A DNA stretch of 64,000 bases from Halomicrobium salinisoli (GTDB lineage Archaea; Halobacteriota; Halobacteria; Halobacteriales; Haloarculaceae): contig NZ_CP084463.1 in the NCBI RefSeq assembly GCF_020405185.1, forward strand, positions 310,001 through 374,000, given 5' to 3'. Of this stretch, positions 1 to 7,949 are shown in pieces. Below the pieces are notes generated by a model. The model was not told where the DNA came from. It was given only the letters and a program-made list of their open reading frames with translations, and did not search any database. The translations under genes and the position numbers were made by a program. Position 1 is the stretch's first letter, and the number at the start of each line of letters is the position of its first letter.

Positions 1-1
1 T

Positions 2-1093
2 GATGGGCAGGTCGACATCCTCGTCTGTACGGACTCGGCCAGTGAGGGGCTGAACCTCCAGGAGTGTGGCGCACTCATCAACTATGATCTTCCGTGGAAT
101 CCGATGCGCGTTGAACAACGCATCGGACGGATCGACCGTATCGGACAGCGATACGATGAGGTTACGATCCTGAACTACAGCTACGAGGACACGGTCGAGA
201 CGGATATCTACGAGCGCCTGGATAGACGGATCGGCCTCTTCGAGAACGTAGTTGGTGATATGCAGCCGATTCTATCTGGTGTTAGCGAGCAGATTCGGTC
301 TGCGACTTTGGAAGCGGACCAGCACGAGAGTCAGGAAGTGGTAGAGCGAGCCGATCAGGAGTTCGCTGAGCAGATCGAACAGCAGGAAGAGCGGGACCGT
401 GTCGACGTTGGGGAATCGCTCGACACTGTCGACGATCTCGTCGCACAGGACGTCATCGACGAAGCGAAGTTAGACGCGTGGTCGTCGCACGAACACCCAG
501 ATCTCACTGAGGTCGGTGACGAGCAATACAGCTATCCCGCACCATTTACCGTATCTGGCTTAGAGAGCGTACTTGTTGGGAACACGACGCTCGCTGAGGA
601 GGGGATTCAGTTCACCTCCGCAAGCGACCTCGATATTGAGGGAAGTACTCGTGAAGATACGGATATCGCAGAGTTCGAAGACGAAATCTACCGGCTCGAA
701 GGGGAAGTGCTTGCCATTCCTGAGCAGAAAGACGAGCAGACAGTTGCGCACGCCGTTGCACCAGCGGAGAATACGGTCGCCGTAACGTTTTCAACCGATT
801 GTGCTGATGCGTACCCTTCAGTGTATCATCTCGCTCCCGGAAACCCCCTACTGGACCAACTTATTGGCACTCTCCGGGCTACGACGGAGGATCCGGAACG
901 ACTATCGAAGAACGCTAGATCACGAGAAGACAGTGAACACGTAGTTGTATGCGGGTGGGGGCGTGATGGTACAATCGCCACTCTCAATCCGGACGGGACT
1001 GTCGAAGGAACACTAAGCGCCAATGTTCTCTCGTCGTGGTGTGATATCTTCTTGGACAATCGTGGCTCTACAGGGACGACATCGGAACCATAA
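2..1093 (+). CDS. SNF2-type helicase, C-terminal part (5' end outside window)
   Basis: The open frame runs in from the window edge (363 residues visible). Residues 8-20 (VCTDSASEGLNLQ) and 39-49 (QRIGRIDRIGQ) are helicase motifs V and VI of the SNF2/superfamily 2 ATPases, so the missing N-terminus should carry motifs I-IV. About 310 residues of acidic, unrecognised sequence follow. SNF2-like proteins with such tails occur in defence systems (DISARM DrmD is one), but the defining partner genes are not visible here, so that assignment is only a possibility. GC content is visibly lower than in the core genes from about 5.9 kb onward, consistent with horizontally acquired DNA. The stop is TAA at 1091-1093. 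Confidence 0.8.
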   Translation, partial: DGQVDILVCTDSASEGLNLQECGALINYDLPWNPMRVEQRIGRIDRIGQRYDEVTILNYSYEDTVETDIYERLDRRIGLFENVVGDMQPILSGVSEQIRSATLEADQHESQEVVERADQEFAEQIEQQEERDRVDVGESLDTVDDLVAQDVIDEAKLDAWSSHEHPDLTEVGDEQYSYPAPFTVSGLESVLVGNTTLAEEGIQFTSASDLDIEGSTREDTDIAEFEDEIYRLEGEVLAIPEQKDEQTVAHAVAPAENTVAVTFSTDCADAYPSVYHLAPGNPLLDQLIGTLRATTEDPERLSKNARSREDSEHVVVCGWGRDGTIATLNPDGTVEGTLSANVLSSWCDIFLDNRGSTGTTSEP

Positions 1094-1599
1094 ATTGGCT
1101 ACTAGGGGTGGAGCCTGACCTATTTCGCTACCAACCCAAGGCCTGCTGTCACGTGATTTCTGTACTGGTCAACCGGACGTGTCCTCTTCGCTTTCTCCTT
1201 CGTGGACGCAGTAGGATGTGGAGTTTTGAGGGCTTCGAGGTAGACCAGATTCTCTGGCTCCGGTTTCTTGACTCGGACCAAGATACCGATTTCGGCCGGG
1301 TGAAACTAGTTGTCCTCCTCCTTCTTCACTCTCTCCTATAGCGATTTGATGTAGGACAGGTAGCCGATATCGATTGGTGCACTCACTGCGCCACAGGCTC
1401 TAACGATACTCTCTCAGGCCCTGACGTTGGCACCCAAAAAGAGCCTTTGCTCGATGCATTTTCCCAGCCGGTTTCTGTCTTGGTTGGGAACGAGAAATCT
1501 GAACGCGATTATCGATTCGATGCCCCTATCGACGGTCTCCCCGCCGACCTAACGCTCTCACGGAACCGTTATCCGGCAGCCGCATGTTGGTTGCCCAGA
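1094..1599. other. Intergenic, no convincing gene
   Basis: This AT-richer stretch of about 500 bases separates the helicase from the membrane protein. Short open frames are present, but they start on GTG or TTG and have no haloarchaeal acidic character. The frame of the next gene is open back to a TTG at 1447, so a longer N-terminus for that gene cannot be excluded. Confidence 0.5.
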
Positions 1600-2418
1600 A
1601 TGCCGGGAGAATCTTGGAACAAGTGGTCTCTGCTGGTCAAGATTACGGCTGGCACTATTCCTGTTCTGGGAATCGGATTTGTAGTCTCTAACAATGCTGC
1701 CCAATTGTGGCTTCTTCAGTGGGGCCAGGTTCTCGGTGCTATTGGCTCCCTATTCCTTAGCGGGCTCTTGGTTGTTCTCTACCGACAGCAGAAGACGATT
1801 CTGGCAGCTGAACAACGGCCAATCGTAGAAATCGAGGATGATGTGGCCCAGGATGATGACCTGATTGTCTATCTATCGAACGTCGGGAAAGGCGTAGCCA
1901 CCGGCTTGGAGTTGGTAACCGTGACGGTGTTTCCCGAGTCGGCAGATGTCGATCCAGGAGTCGCAGTGAATGCACTACGGCGGAAACCGGAGTCCCCTGA
2001 CGACCACCGGCGAGGTCAATCAATCAAACCTGCCGAGGAGGTAGTACCATTCGAAGCAAGAACTTCCTTCCCGATGCATATACCTACCAACTCGACCAAC
2101 TCCTCTCCAGAGACAGTTTGGTACCCGGATGAACAGACGAGTAGATGGGACTTTGCGTCTGGCTTAGCCAGATTAGAGGATCAGTCTGTCTCTGTTGCCC
2201 GTATCCACTTCTATATCCGGTACCAGGGTGTGCTGGGGGATCTCCACGTTAGACACGTCCGTGGGCTTGAGTTCGACGGAAACATCGGCGAGAACACGCT
2301 TGAGGCCCTACACGAGGCCGGTGGCACTATGATGTACGGCGAACCGGAATTGGTTGATCCTGACCTCCACTTCGACTTGTCGGCGGCTGAGAATAGTGAT
2401 ACCCGGACAGTAGTCTAA
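1600..2418 (+). CDS. Hypothetical two-TM membrane protein
   Basis: Family not recognised. Starting from the ATG at 1600 the protein has 272 residues. There are two hydrophobic segments (about residues 11-30 and 41-61), followed by a basic YRQQ stop-transfer region and a soluble domain of about 200 residues predicted to be mostly beta (pattern LIVYLSNVGKGVATGLELV at about 87-105). This suggests a membrane-anchored cytoplasmic or surface beta domain. It lies in the low-GC island between the helicase and the repressor-like gene, so it may be cargo of the element. The frame is open upstream to 1447, but the ATG directly before the first TM segment is the better start. Confidence 0.6.
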   Translation: MPGESWNKWSLLVKITAGTIPVLGIGFVVSNNAAQLWLLQWGQVLGAIGSLFLSGLLVVLYRQQKTILAAEQRPIVEIEDDVAQDDDLIVYLSNVGKGVATGLELVTVTVFPESADVDPGVAVNALRRKPESPDDHRRGQSIKPAEEVVPFEARTSFPMHIPTNSTNSSPETVWYPDEQTSRWDFASGLARLEDQSVSVARIHFYIRYQGVLGDLHVRHVRGLEFDGNIGENTLEALHEAGGTMMYGEPELVDPDLHFDLSAAENSDTRTVV

Positions 2419-2572
2419 TTTTGGCCAGCGGTTCCGTCAGGAGTTGGAAGATATTGTTCTTGAGCGAATGTCTGGGAGGGGACTGGGGTATGGTGGAAAA
2501 GTCGTTCTCTTGTAAGCACTCAAGGATCCGTTCGTGAAGTAAGCCCATCCAGTCTGTGTCTTTTCGAATCAT
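2327..2572 (-). pseudogene. Truncated second winged-helix (PhiH1-repressor-like) gene
   Basis: The ATG at 2572 overlaps the stop of the upstream winged-helix gene (ATGA arrangement), so the two would be translationally coupled. The first 20 or so residues (DWMGLLHERILECLQEND) match the N-terminal helix of the neighbour (EWMVLADDRILEYIRAQG), which marks it as a paralogue. After about residue 25 the family pattern is lost and the frame runs into the 3' end of the convergent membrane-protein gene. I read this as a frameshifted or truncated copy. A genuinely short protein is possible but less likely. Confidence 0.45.
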
Positions 2573-2886
2573 CCCTCTACACCGTTTTCAGCCTCTATTC
2601 CGGATGTTCTCTCACACGTCTCAGCGTCGATCTCTCCGTCTAGGTATTTCTCGCCAAGTTCCGTAATCACGTATACGCCGTTGCCAAGGTGGTCAAGAAA
2701 ATCTTCTTCAACTAACTTCTTACATCGCTGATTGATATATTCCCTAGAATAACGTATCAGGCCGCTATCGGCCATTGCTTTCGGTCTTCCAGAACCCTGT
2801 GCGCGAATATACTCCAGGATACGGTCGTCAGCAAGTACCATCCACTCCGCTGAATAACGCATAGGCGATATAGCAACCACTTCCAT
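2569..2886 (-). CDS. PhiH1 repressor-like winged-helix protein
   Basis: 105 residues. EWMVLADDRILEYIRAQG, then IRYSREYINQRCKKLVEEDFL, and GVYVITELGEKYLDGE is the haloarchaeal winged-helix pattern seen in the PhiH1 phage repressor and its chromosomal relatives: an N-terminal helix, a recognition helix (SREYINQRCKKLV) and a wing (LGNGVYVITELG). It is a DNA-binding regulator, probably controlling genes of the integrated element or acting as its immunity repressor. An alternative start is the Met at residue 9 (2862), which gives the more typical MRYSAEWM N-terminus. It is followed by a truncated paralogue overlapping its stop codon. Confidence 0.75.
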   Translation of the reverse strand: MEVVAISPMRYSAEWMVLADDRILEYIRAQGSGRPKAMADSGLIRYSREYINQRCKKLVEEDFLDHLGNGVYVITELGEKYLDGEIDAETCERTSGIEAENGVEG

Positions 2887-3222
2887 ATTCCACTATTGGT
2901 GCAGTGGGTAATAAACTGTTGGGGTACTGTGGGACCCCTTCGTTAACTATATCAACTCTAAGTTCGTTACTACCCTCACGGGACGCCAAAATGGCCAACG
3001 ATGAATCTCGTCGGAGAAGCGAGGAATGGGCCGGCGCGCACACGCCGGCCCTGAAGGTGGCCCGTGCCACTATGACATACGCGACCACCACGGGGCATCT
3101 GCCCCGCAAACGAGCAGACGCCTCGAACAGGAATAACGCTCACGGAGCCAGCGGATTGGTGGCTATCAGCGGCCCCTCGTTCCACCGACTCTGGGACTCC
3201 GGGCCAGTGAGGAGTGGTATCT
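2887..3222. other. Intergenic between repressor and integrase genes
   Basis: This is the divergent spacer between the winged-helix gene (minus) and the recombinase gene (plus). An open frame from an ATG at 2992 to 3230 exists on the plus strand, but its product is basic, Ser/Ala/Arg-rich and without recognisable features, so I do not call it. The region probably carries the promoters of both flanking genes. A possible ribosome-binding sequence (GTGAGGAG, 3206-3213) lies 9 nt before the integrase ATG. Confidence 0.4.
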
Positions 3223-4245
3223 ATGGATGACGATCTCGAACCACTGGAGGTCGGGGATGGCATCCAGCGGTTCCTCCGTCACCGAGAGCCATCTGTTCGC
3301 AAGAGCACCCTCCAAAATGCCCGTACCCGGCTACGATTCTTCCGCGAGTGGTGCGAGGAGCGGGACATCGAGAACCTGAACCACCTCACTGGCCGGGACT
3401 TGGCGGACTTCGTGGCTTGGCGGCGCGGCGACATTGCTGCACTGACCCTCCAGAAGCAACTGAGTACGATCCGTGAGGCCCTGCGGTACTGGGCCGACAT
3501 CGTGGGCGTGCGCGATGGGCTGGCCGAGAAGCTCCATGCGCCGGAGCTGCCCGACGGCGCGGAGAGCCGTGACGTCCACCTCGACGCTGACCGCGCCCAG
3601 GACATCCTCGAGTACCTCCAGGAACACCATTACGCCAGCCGGGATCACGTGGTAATGCTGATCCTGTGGCGGACGGCAATGCGCCGATCCGCCTTCCGGT
3701 CACTCGACATCCGGGACCTGCGACCCGACGACAACGCTCTGGTCCTGGAGCATCGGCCGGAAGAGGGAACGAAGCTCAAGAATGGCGAAGATGGCGAGCG
3801 GTGGGTGTACCTCGGCCCCCACTGGTTCCAGGCCATCGAGGACTACCTGGACAACCCGGATCGCTACGACCGGACTGACGACCACGGGCGCAAGCCCCTC
3901 GTCACGACGAAGTTCGGTCGGCCCACTGGCGATACGATCTACAAGTGGGTGAACCGGTTGACGCATCCCTGTCGAATCGGCGGGTGTCCCCATGATGCCG
4001 ACCCGTCGGACCCGTCGACGTGTGGGGCCTTGGGCCGACACGCGGAGGCGAGCAAGTGCCCGTCCGCCCGGTCTCCCCACGCCGTCCGGCGCGGGAGTAT
4101 CACCTACCACCTGAATCAGGAGGTCTCGCCCGAAATCGTCAGCGAACGCTGTGACGTCTCGCTGGAAGTGCTGTACGAGCACTACGACGTCCGCACTGAC
4201 CAGGAGAAGATGACCGTTCGCAAACAGCAGCTGGAGCAGTTCTAA
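3223..4245 (+). CDS. Tyrosine recombinase / integrase with internal zinc finger
   Basis: 340 residues. The N-terminal half is a SAM-like core-binding domain (about 10-105). The catalytic domain has Arg154 in WRTAMRRSAF, His286 and Arg289 in PHAVRRG, and the nucleophile Tyr321 in YEHYDVRT, so the active site looks intact. A Cys/His-rich insert (CRIGGCP...CGALGRHAEASKC) just before the HxxR box is typical of haloarchaeal XerC/D-like integrases and probably binds zinc. ATG 3223 is chosen over the GTG at 3214 because GTGAGGAG ends 9 nt upstream. The gene sits beside tRNA-3'-end-like direct repeats (4300-4314 and 4452-4466), as expected for an element integrase next to its attachment site. Confidence 0.9.
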   Translation: MDDDLEPLEVGDGIQRFLRHREPSVRKSTLQNARTRLRFFREWCEERDIENLNHLTGRDLADFVAWRRGDIAALTLQKQLSTIREALRYWADIVGVRDGLAEKLHAPELPDGAESRDVHLDADRAQDILEYLQEHHYASRDHVVMLILWRTAMRRSAFRSLDIRDLRPDDNALVLEHRPEEGTKLKNGEDGERWVYLGPHWFQAIEDYLDNPDRYDRTDDHGRKPLVTTKFGRPTGDTIYKWVNRLTHPCRIGGCPHDADPSDPSTCGALGRHAEASKCPSARSPHAVRRGSITYHLNQEVSPEIVSERCDVSLEVLYEHYDVRTDQEKMTVRKQQLEQF

Positions 4246-4299
4246 GGATGACAAAAACGACCATGAACCCGACGCTGTCCTTCGATTCGAACGTTCCTA

Positions 4300-4314
4300 C
4301 CCGGCGAGTCCACT
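4300..4314 (+). repeat. att-like direct repeat, copy 1
   Basis: CCCGGCGAGTCCACT, 54 nt after the integrase stop. The same 15 bases recur at 4452-4466, where they continue a T-arm (GGTTCAAATCCC). The sequence therefore looks like the 3' acceptor strand of a tRNA whose 5' strand would be GGACTCG. Confidence 0.55.
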
Positions 4315-4442
4315 ACCTTTTGCCGCGAGCAATCCGCGAGCGGCAAATGTCGTCCGTCGACGCCCGGATTTGAACCCCTGGAAGTCGCAGCCCCGGAAGC
4401 GCAGCGAACGGAGTGAGCGAGCATCCCGGAACGTCTTCCTCT

Positions 4443-4466
4443 GGTTCAAATCCCGGCGAGTCCACT
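4443..4466 (+). repeat. tRNA 3'-end-like fragment / att-like repeat, copy 2
   Basis: GGTTCAAATCCCGG followed by CGAGTCCACT reads as a tRNA T-loop, 3' T-stem and acceptor 3' strand with discriminator A. No matching 5' half (GGACTCG, D-arm, anticodon arm) occurs nearby, so this is a fragment and not a gene. Such 3' fragments are left behind by integrases that use tRNA genes. Confidence 0.55.
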
Positions 4467-4579
4467 CTCCCCACTGCCAACGACGTTACGTAGAGCATTC
4501 ACTCCGACCAAAGCGGCTAACCGCCGCGACAGCAGTCGGTTACTTTGATAACAGTGGGCGGAACATCGTTCACACAGTG

Positions 4580-5680
4580 ATGGACGAAGAAGCGGTGAGG
4601 GAGTACGTAGCCGAGGCGCAGTCCGTCATCGAGGCCTCACCGCAGATGGACGAAGCGAACACCAAGGCGGCGGTCCTGCGGGACTTTATCGAGCTTCTCG
4701 GGTGGGCGGTTCCCACGAACACGCAACTCGAATACTCCGTGAAAGCGTTCGGGAAGACCTATCGAGTCGATTACGCTCTGGTGCTGGAAGGGACGCCCGT
4801 CGCGTTCATCGAGGCCAAGGGAGTCGACACGCCCCTCTCTGAGAAGCACCGCGACCAGTTAGCCGCGTATCTGAAGAACGAGGACGTGAACTGGGGGATT
4901 CTGACGAACGGGGAGGAGTACGAGTTCTATCGACGGCGAGTCGTCGATTCGAAAGTGACCGTCAACGCGCTCGCGGACGCGAGGCTTCGGACGCTCCCCG
5001 AACGAGTCTCTATCCTGAGAGCCTTCACGAAGGACGCCATCCAGACGGGCGATTCCGAGAAAATCGCCACTCGGATCAACGAACTGAAGCGAGCTCGGGA
5101 GACGCTCGAAACCGAGAAAGAGCGGCTGGCGCTCGAAGTCGCGGACCTGTTGACCGATTCCGTCTCCGACGTCGTCGCTGCCCCGGCCGAGTCGCAGGCC
5201 AAGGAGATGATCGACGGGCTCGTCAGGGAAATCGGGCGCGAGATAGATCGAGACGGTGAGTCCCCGTCTGCGGTGGAGGTGGATACGGGCGAAGCGAAGA
5301 GCGACGCTCTGGCCGCGAACGGAGGCAGTGGAGAGCAGCCGTTCGACACCTCGGGTCGGTACGTGATCAGAATCTACGACGGGGACGACGCTATCGCCGC
5401 AGTGAGCGACCGTACGCAGTCGAAGGCGATGGTCGAAGTCGCCGACTATCTCATCGAGTTTCACGGGCTGGCGGATCGAATAGACGTCCCGTGGGTTCCC
5501 TCCCGGAACAAGGCGATAATCAACGACGAACCGGAGTGGGCCGACGCCGACCCGGTGTACAAGGAACTGGTCGACGGGTACTACGTCGACACGAAACTGA
5601 GCAAGCGAGCCAAGAAGCGGGAAATAGAGCGGATGGCCATCGAGTGTGGGGTCACTGTCGAGTTCGACGGTGACTGGTGA
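4580..5680 (+). CDS. Solo HsdR_N-type (PD-(D/E)XK) restriction nuclease-like protein
   Basis: 366 residues from the ATG at 4580. The frame is open further upstream, but that part reads through the tRNA-like module. Residues about 20-110 match the N-terminal nuclease domain of type I restriction subunit R: Asp64 in YRVDYAL, then Glu78 and Lys80 in FIEAKG, i.e. the PD-(D/E)XK triad. The region near residues 165-195 is a predicted coiled coil (ARETLETEKERLALEVADL), and a C-terminal alpha/beta part is not recognised. There is no helicase domain and no HsdM/HsdS nearby, so this is not a complete restriction enzyme. It may be a stand-alone defence or DNA-processing nuclease next to the integrase. 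Confidence 0.75.
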   Translation: MDEEAVREYVAEAQSVIEASPQMDEANTKAAVLRDFIELLGWAVPTNTQLEYSVKAFGKTYRVDYALVLEGTPVAFIEAKGVDTPLSEKHRDQLAAYLKNEDVNWGILTNGEEYEFYRRRVVDSKVTVNALADARLRTLPERVSILRAFTKDAIQTGDSEKIATRINELKRARETLETEKERLALEVADLLTDSVSDVVAAPAESQAKEMIDGLVREIGREIDRDGESPSAVEVDTGEAKSDALAANGGSGEQPFDTSGRYVIRIYDGDDAIAAVSDRTQSKAMVEVADYLIEFHGLADRIDVPWVPSRNKAIINDEPEWADADPVYKELVDGYYVDTKLSKRAKKREIERMAIECGVTVEFDGDW

Positions 5681-5892
5681 GTGGGCCGGCTTCGGGACTG
5701 GAGTTCTCCTCGAACAACTGTGTTCCCTCTCCTGCAGCAACGATTTTACAGCACTCGGAGACCGGACTGTGGTTCCTCCGTCGGTGGGACGGAGAGCAGG
5801 CGTCGAACTCCCGCATCACAGCGGATCCCGAACGCGTCGGTCACAGCGGCCGCCACTACATCTTTCCTTCGTCACCTGTAACGCCCTACTGA

Positions 5893-6606
5893 ATGACACT
5901 AACGGCCACCGTCGCAGACGTCCACCAGATGACGCCAGACGTCAAGCAGTTCCGCCTCGTGGCCGACGACCACACCTTCGAGTACGAGCCCGGCCAGCAC
6001 ACCCAGATACACTTCGAGCGGGACGGCGAGGAGGTGGAGCGCCCGTACACGGCCGCCACCCGCCCGGGAACTGACCAGATCGTGCTGGCGATCAAGCGCT
6101 ACGACGACGGGACGGCGTCGGTCTGGATGCACGAGCGGACGCCCGGCGACGAGATCGAGATCGACGAGGTCGACGGCGACCTCTACGTGCGGGACCTCGA
6201 CCGGGACGCCGTGTTCGTCGCGACGGGGACGGGCATCACGCCGATCTACCCGATGCTGAAGCAGTACGCCCGCGAGGGCGAGGGGGACGCCCACCTCGTG
6301 TTCGGCGAGCGCGACGAGGAGCACCTCATCTTCCGGGAGAGCCTCGACCAGCTGCACGCCGAACACGACCACGTCGCCGTCGACTACGTGCTCTCCAGGG
6401 CGGACGGCAACTGGCCGGGCCGGGAGGGCCACGTGCAGGACCACCTCCCCGACGCGCTGGACGGCGTCGACCTCGACGAGGCGGCCGTCTACGTCTGCGG
6501 CGTCCCGGAGATGGTCGTCGAGACGGCGGACCTGTTCGTCGACGCGGGCGTCGACGAGGAGCGGGTCTACACCGAGGGCTGGGAGGCGGACGCGGCCGGG
6601 GAGTAG
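5893..6606 (+). CDS. FAD-binding oxidoreductase (ferredoxin-NADP reductase family)
   Basis: 237 residues, the normal size for a minimal FNR-family flavoprotein. The FAD domain has the RPYT motif (Arg50-Thr53), which binds the flavin phosphate. The NAD(P) domain has GTGITP (about 111-116) and the VCGVPEMV motif near the C-terminus. It should move electrons between NAD(P)H and a ferredoxin or similar carrier in the cytoplasm. No ferredoxin gene is adjacent; the closest in the window is at 58.7 kb. Flavodoxin reductase or another member of the superfamily is possible. Confidence 0.85.
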   Translation: MTLTATVADVHQMTPDVKQFRLVADDHTFEYEPGQHTQIHFERDGEEVERPYTAATRPGTDQIVLAIKRYDDGTASVWMHERTPGDEIEIDEVDGDLYVRDLDRDAVFVATGTGITPIYPMLKQYAREGEGDAHLVFGERDEEHLIFRESLDQLHAEHDHVAVDYVLSRADGNWPGREGHVQDHLPDALDGVDLDEAAVYVCGVPEMVVETADLFVDAGVDEERVYTEGWEADAAGE

Positions 6607-6696
6607 GGAACCGGCGGTCAATCGGGACGAAGCCGCAACCACGTGTGGACCACCTCGAATGAGCGCTTACCCCCGTTCCGCCCCACTCTCCGACGC

Positions 6697-7047
6697 ATGG
6701 AACTCATCGACGAACTCGGCGACATCGGCCAGAAGCAGCCGATAGCGATCACGACCGACGACGGGACGACGGTCGAGGGCCACGTCGCCCAGTCGATCTA
6801 CGAGCCGGGACAGAAGCTGCGCCTCGAGATCTCGGCCGGCGAGGACGACGGCTACCAGCGCTACCAGGTGAAGGCGGACGCCGACGAGGGCGACTGGTCG
6901 ACGCCGCACGTCAGGGGCCGGCAGACGGGAGAGAACGACTGGACGGACCTGGGGACGGTCGAGGACCTCGAGGTGGAGACGGGCCACCGGACCAACAGGG
7001 GCGACATGGACGTCCAGGGCGAGACCGATCCGGACGTGGAAGAGTAG
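6697..7047 (+). CDS. Conserved haloarchaeal hypothetical protein
   Basis: 116 residues from the ATG at 6697. The frame is open to a GTG at 6643, but the upstream part is not acidic. It is highly acidic, soluble and cysteine-free, with a beta-rich centre (QPIAITTDDGTTVEGHVAQ, KLRLEISAGE, YQRYQVKA). It looks like a small haloarchaeal beta-barrel protein of unknown function and has no recognisable catalytic motif. Confidence 0.65.
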   Translation: MELIDELGDIGQKQPIAITTDDGTTVEGHVAQSIYEPGQKLRLEISAGEDDGYQRYQVKADADEGDWSTPHVRGRQTGENDWTDLGTVEDLEVETGHRTNRGDMDVQGETDPDVEE

Positions 7048-7060
7048 CGACGGTCGCCGA

Positions 7061-7453
7061 CTACCGCTCGTCGAGGGCGGCGTTGGCCAGATCGTCGGCG
7101 GCGTCGTTGTCCGAGCGACCGACGTGGCGGATCTCGAAGTCGTCGAACTCGGCGATCAGGTCCCGGACGTCCTCGTAGAGGTCGATCAGGTTCGCGGCGC
7201 GGACGTCGTACTGGCCCCGCACCTGCCGGACGACGAGTTCGGAGTCGCCCTCGGCGATGACGTCGGTGTGACCGGCCTCCAGCGCGCGTTCGAGGCCGCG
7301 CCGGAGCGCCCGGTACTCGGCCTCGTTGTTGGTGGCCTCGCCGATGTACTCGTGGCCTTCGACGCCGTCGCCGTCCGCCAGGACTCGGTAGCCGATAGCG
7401 GCCGGTCCTGGGTTGCCGCGCGACGCGCCGTCGAACTCGACGAAGGTTGGCAT
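7061..7453 (-). CDS. rnhA: Ribonuclease HI
   Basis: 130 residues. The four catalytic acids of RNase H1 are visible: Asp8 (VEFDGASRGNPG), Glu44 (TNNEAEYRAL), Asp70 (AEGDSELVV) and Asp120 (NDAADDLAN). The enzyme cleaves the RNA strand of RNA-DNA hybrids during replication and repair. It belongs to the short archaeal type without the basic loop of the E. coli enzyme. ATG 7453 starts the conserved MPTFVEFDG N-terminus; upstream in-frame codons are not conserved-looking. It reads away from the Hsp20-like small gene at 7560. Confidence 0.93.
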   Translation of the reverse strand: MPTFVEFDGASRGNPGPAAIGYRVLADGDGVEGHEYIGEATNNEAEYRALRRGLERALEAGHTDVIAEGDSELVVRQVRGQYDVRAANLIDLYEDVRDLIAEFDDFEIRHVGRSDNDAADDLANAALDER

Positions 7454-7559
7454 GAGCGTACGCGAACGTCGTCCCTCAAGAACCCACTGGATTCGGTGCC
7501 GGTCCGGGACACCGGGCCTCGCTCGCTGCTCGGCCCGCACTGCGGAGTCGGTCCCGGCG

Positions 7560-7805
7560 TCAGGAACTCCTGATCTCCAGGATGCCGTCGTTGGTCGTGA
7601 TCTCGGTCGCCTCGGGCGGGACCTCGAACTCGAACTGCCGGTCGCCGGCGACGACGATGGCGGTGTCGCCGACGACGTCGAGATCGGCGTCGACGCCTCG
7701 GCCGAAGTCCACCACGAGGACGCTCTCGTCGCCGTAGTCGCGCTGCGTGATGGTCACGTCCTCGTCCCGATCCGCGGCAGAACGGAGTGGGGCTGGCGCC
7801 TCCAT
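7560..7805 (-). CDS. Small Hsp20/alpha-crystallin-like haloarchaeal protein
   Basis: 81 residues. A run of beta strands (DESVLVVDFG, TAIVVAGDRQFEFEVPPEAT, ITTNDGILEIR) ends in the NGILEI-type strand of the alpha-crystallin fold, suggesting a minimal Hsp20-like domain. It lacks the long C-terminal IxI tail of true small heat-shock proteins, so a chaperone role is not certain. I recall it as a haloarchaeal DUF (probably DUF7127). Confidence 0.6.
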   Translation of the reverse strand: MEAPAPLRSAADRDEDVTITQRDYGDESVLVVDFGRGVDADLDVVGDTAIVVAGDRQFEFEVPPEATEITTNDGILEIRSS

Positions 7806-7949
7806 GGTCGCGGTTGGGTCGGCGCAGGGTTAAGTCCACTACCTGTCTGCATACGTACGTTTCGCCGGTCGCTGACGCCCGCCGTGCGGTGTCGAGACGG
7901 GACCGCAGCCGCGCGGTTTCGCGCGGTACCGGCCCCGTTCCGGCGTCGG

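Larger units (their letters stand above)
4246..4579. other. Putative attachment-site region downstream of the integrase
   Basis: There is no gene here. The region holds two direct copies of CCCGGCGAGTCCACT (4300-4314, 4452-4466) and, between them, a module bounded by inverted tRNA T-arm-like sequences (4366-4381 and 4443-4454) around a GCGAACGGAGTGAGCGAGC core. An AT-rich TACTTTGATAAC at about 4541-4552 may be the promoter of the downstream nuclease gene. Confidence 0.55.

Noticed and set aside
1108..1341. Small open frame between the helicase and the membrane protein
   Set aside because: It starts on GTG, the product is Leu/Arg-rich without acidic bias, and there is no promoter or ribosome-binding evidence.
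2992..3230. 79-codon open frame just before the integrase
   Set aside because: ATG present, but the product is basic and Ser/Ala-rich with no family pattern, and it overlaps the integrase start. It could be an excisionase-like protein, but nothing in the sequence supports that.
4360..4470. A complete tRNA gene in the att-like region
   Set aside because: Only T-arm and 3' acceptor are present; no D-arm, anticodon arm or 5' acceptor strand GGACTCG precedes them, even allowing for an intron within 150 bases.
4313..4498. Small minus-strand frames over the att-like region
   Set aside because: They translate the T-arm-bounded module and att repeats, not a protein.
5681..5892. Short plus-strand frames after the HsdR_N gene
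   Set aside because: Three overlapping frames of similar length show no haloarchaeal composition or motifs. The region is better explained as a spacer carrying the promoter of the flavin reductase.
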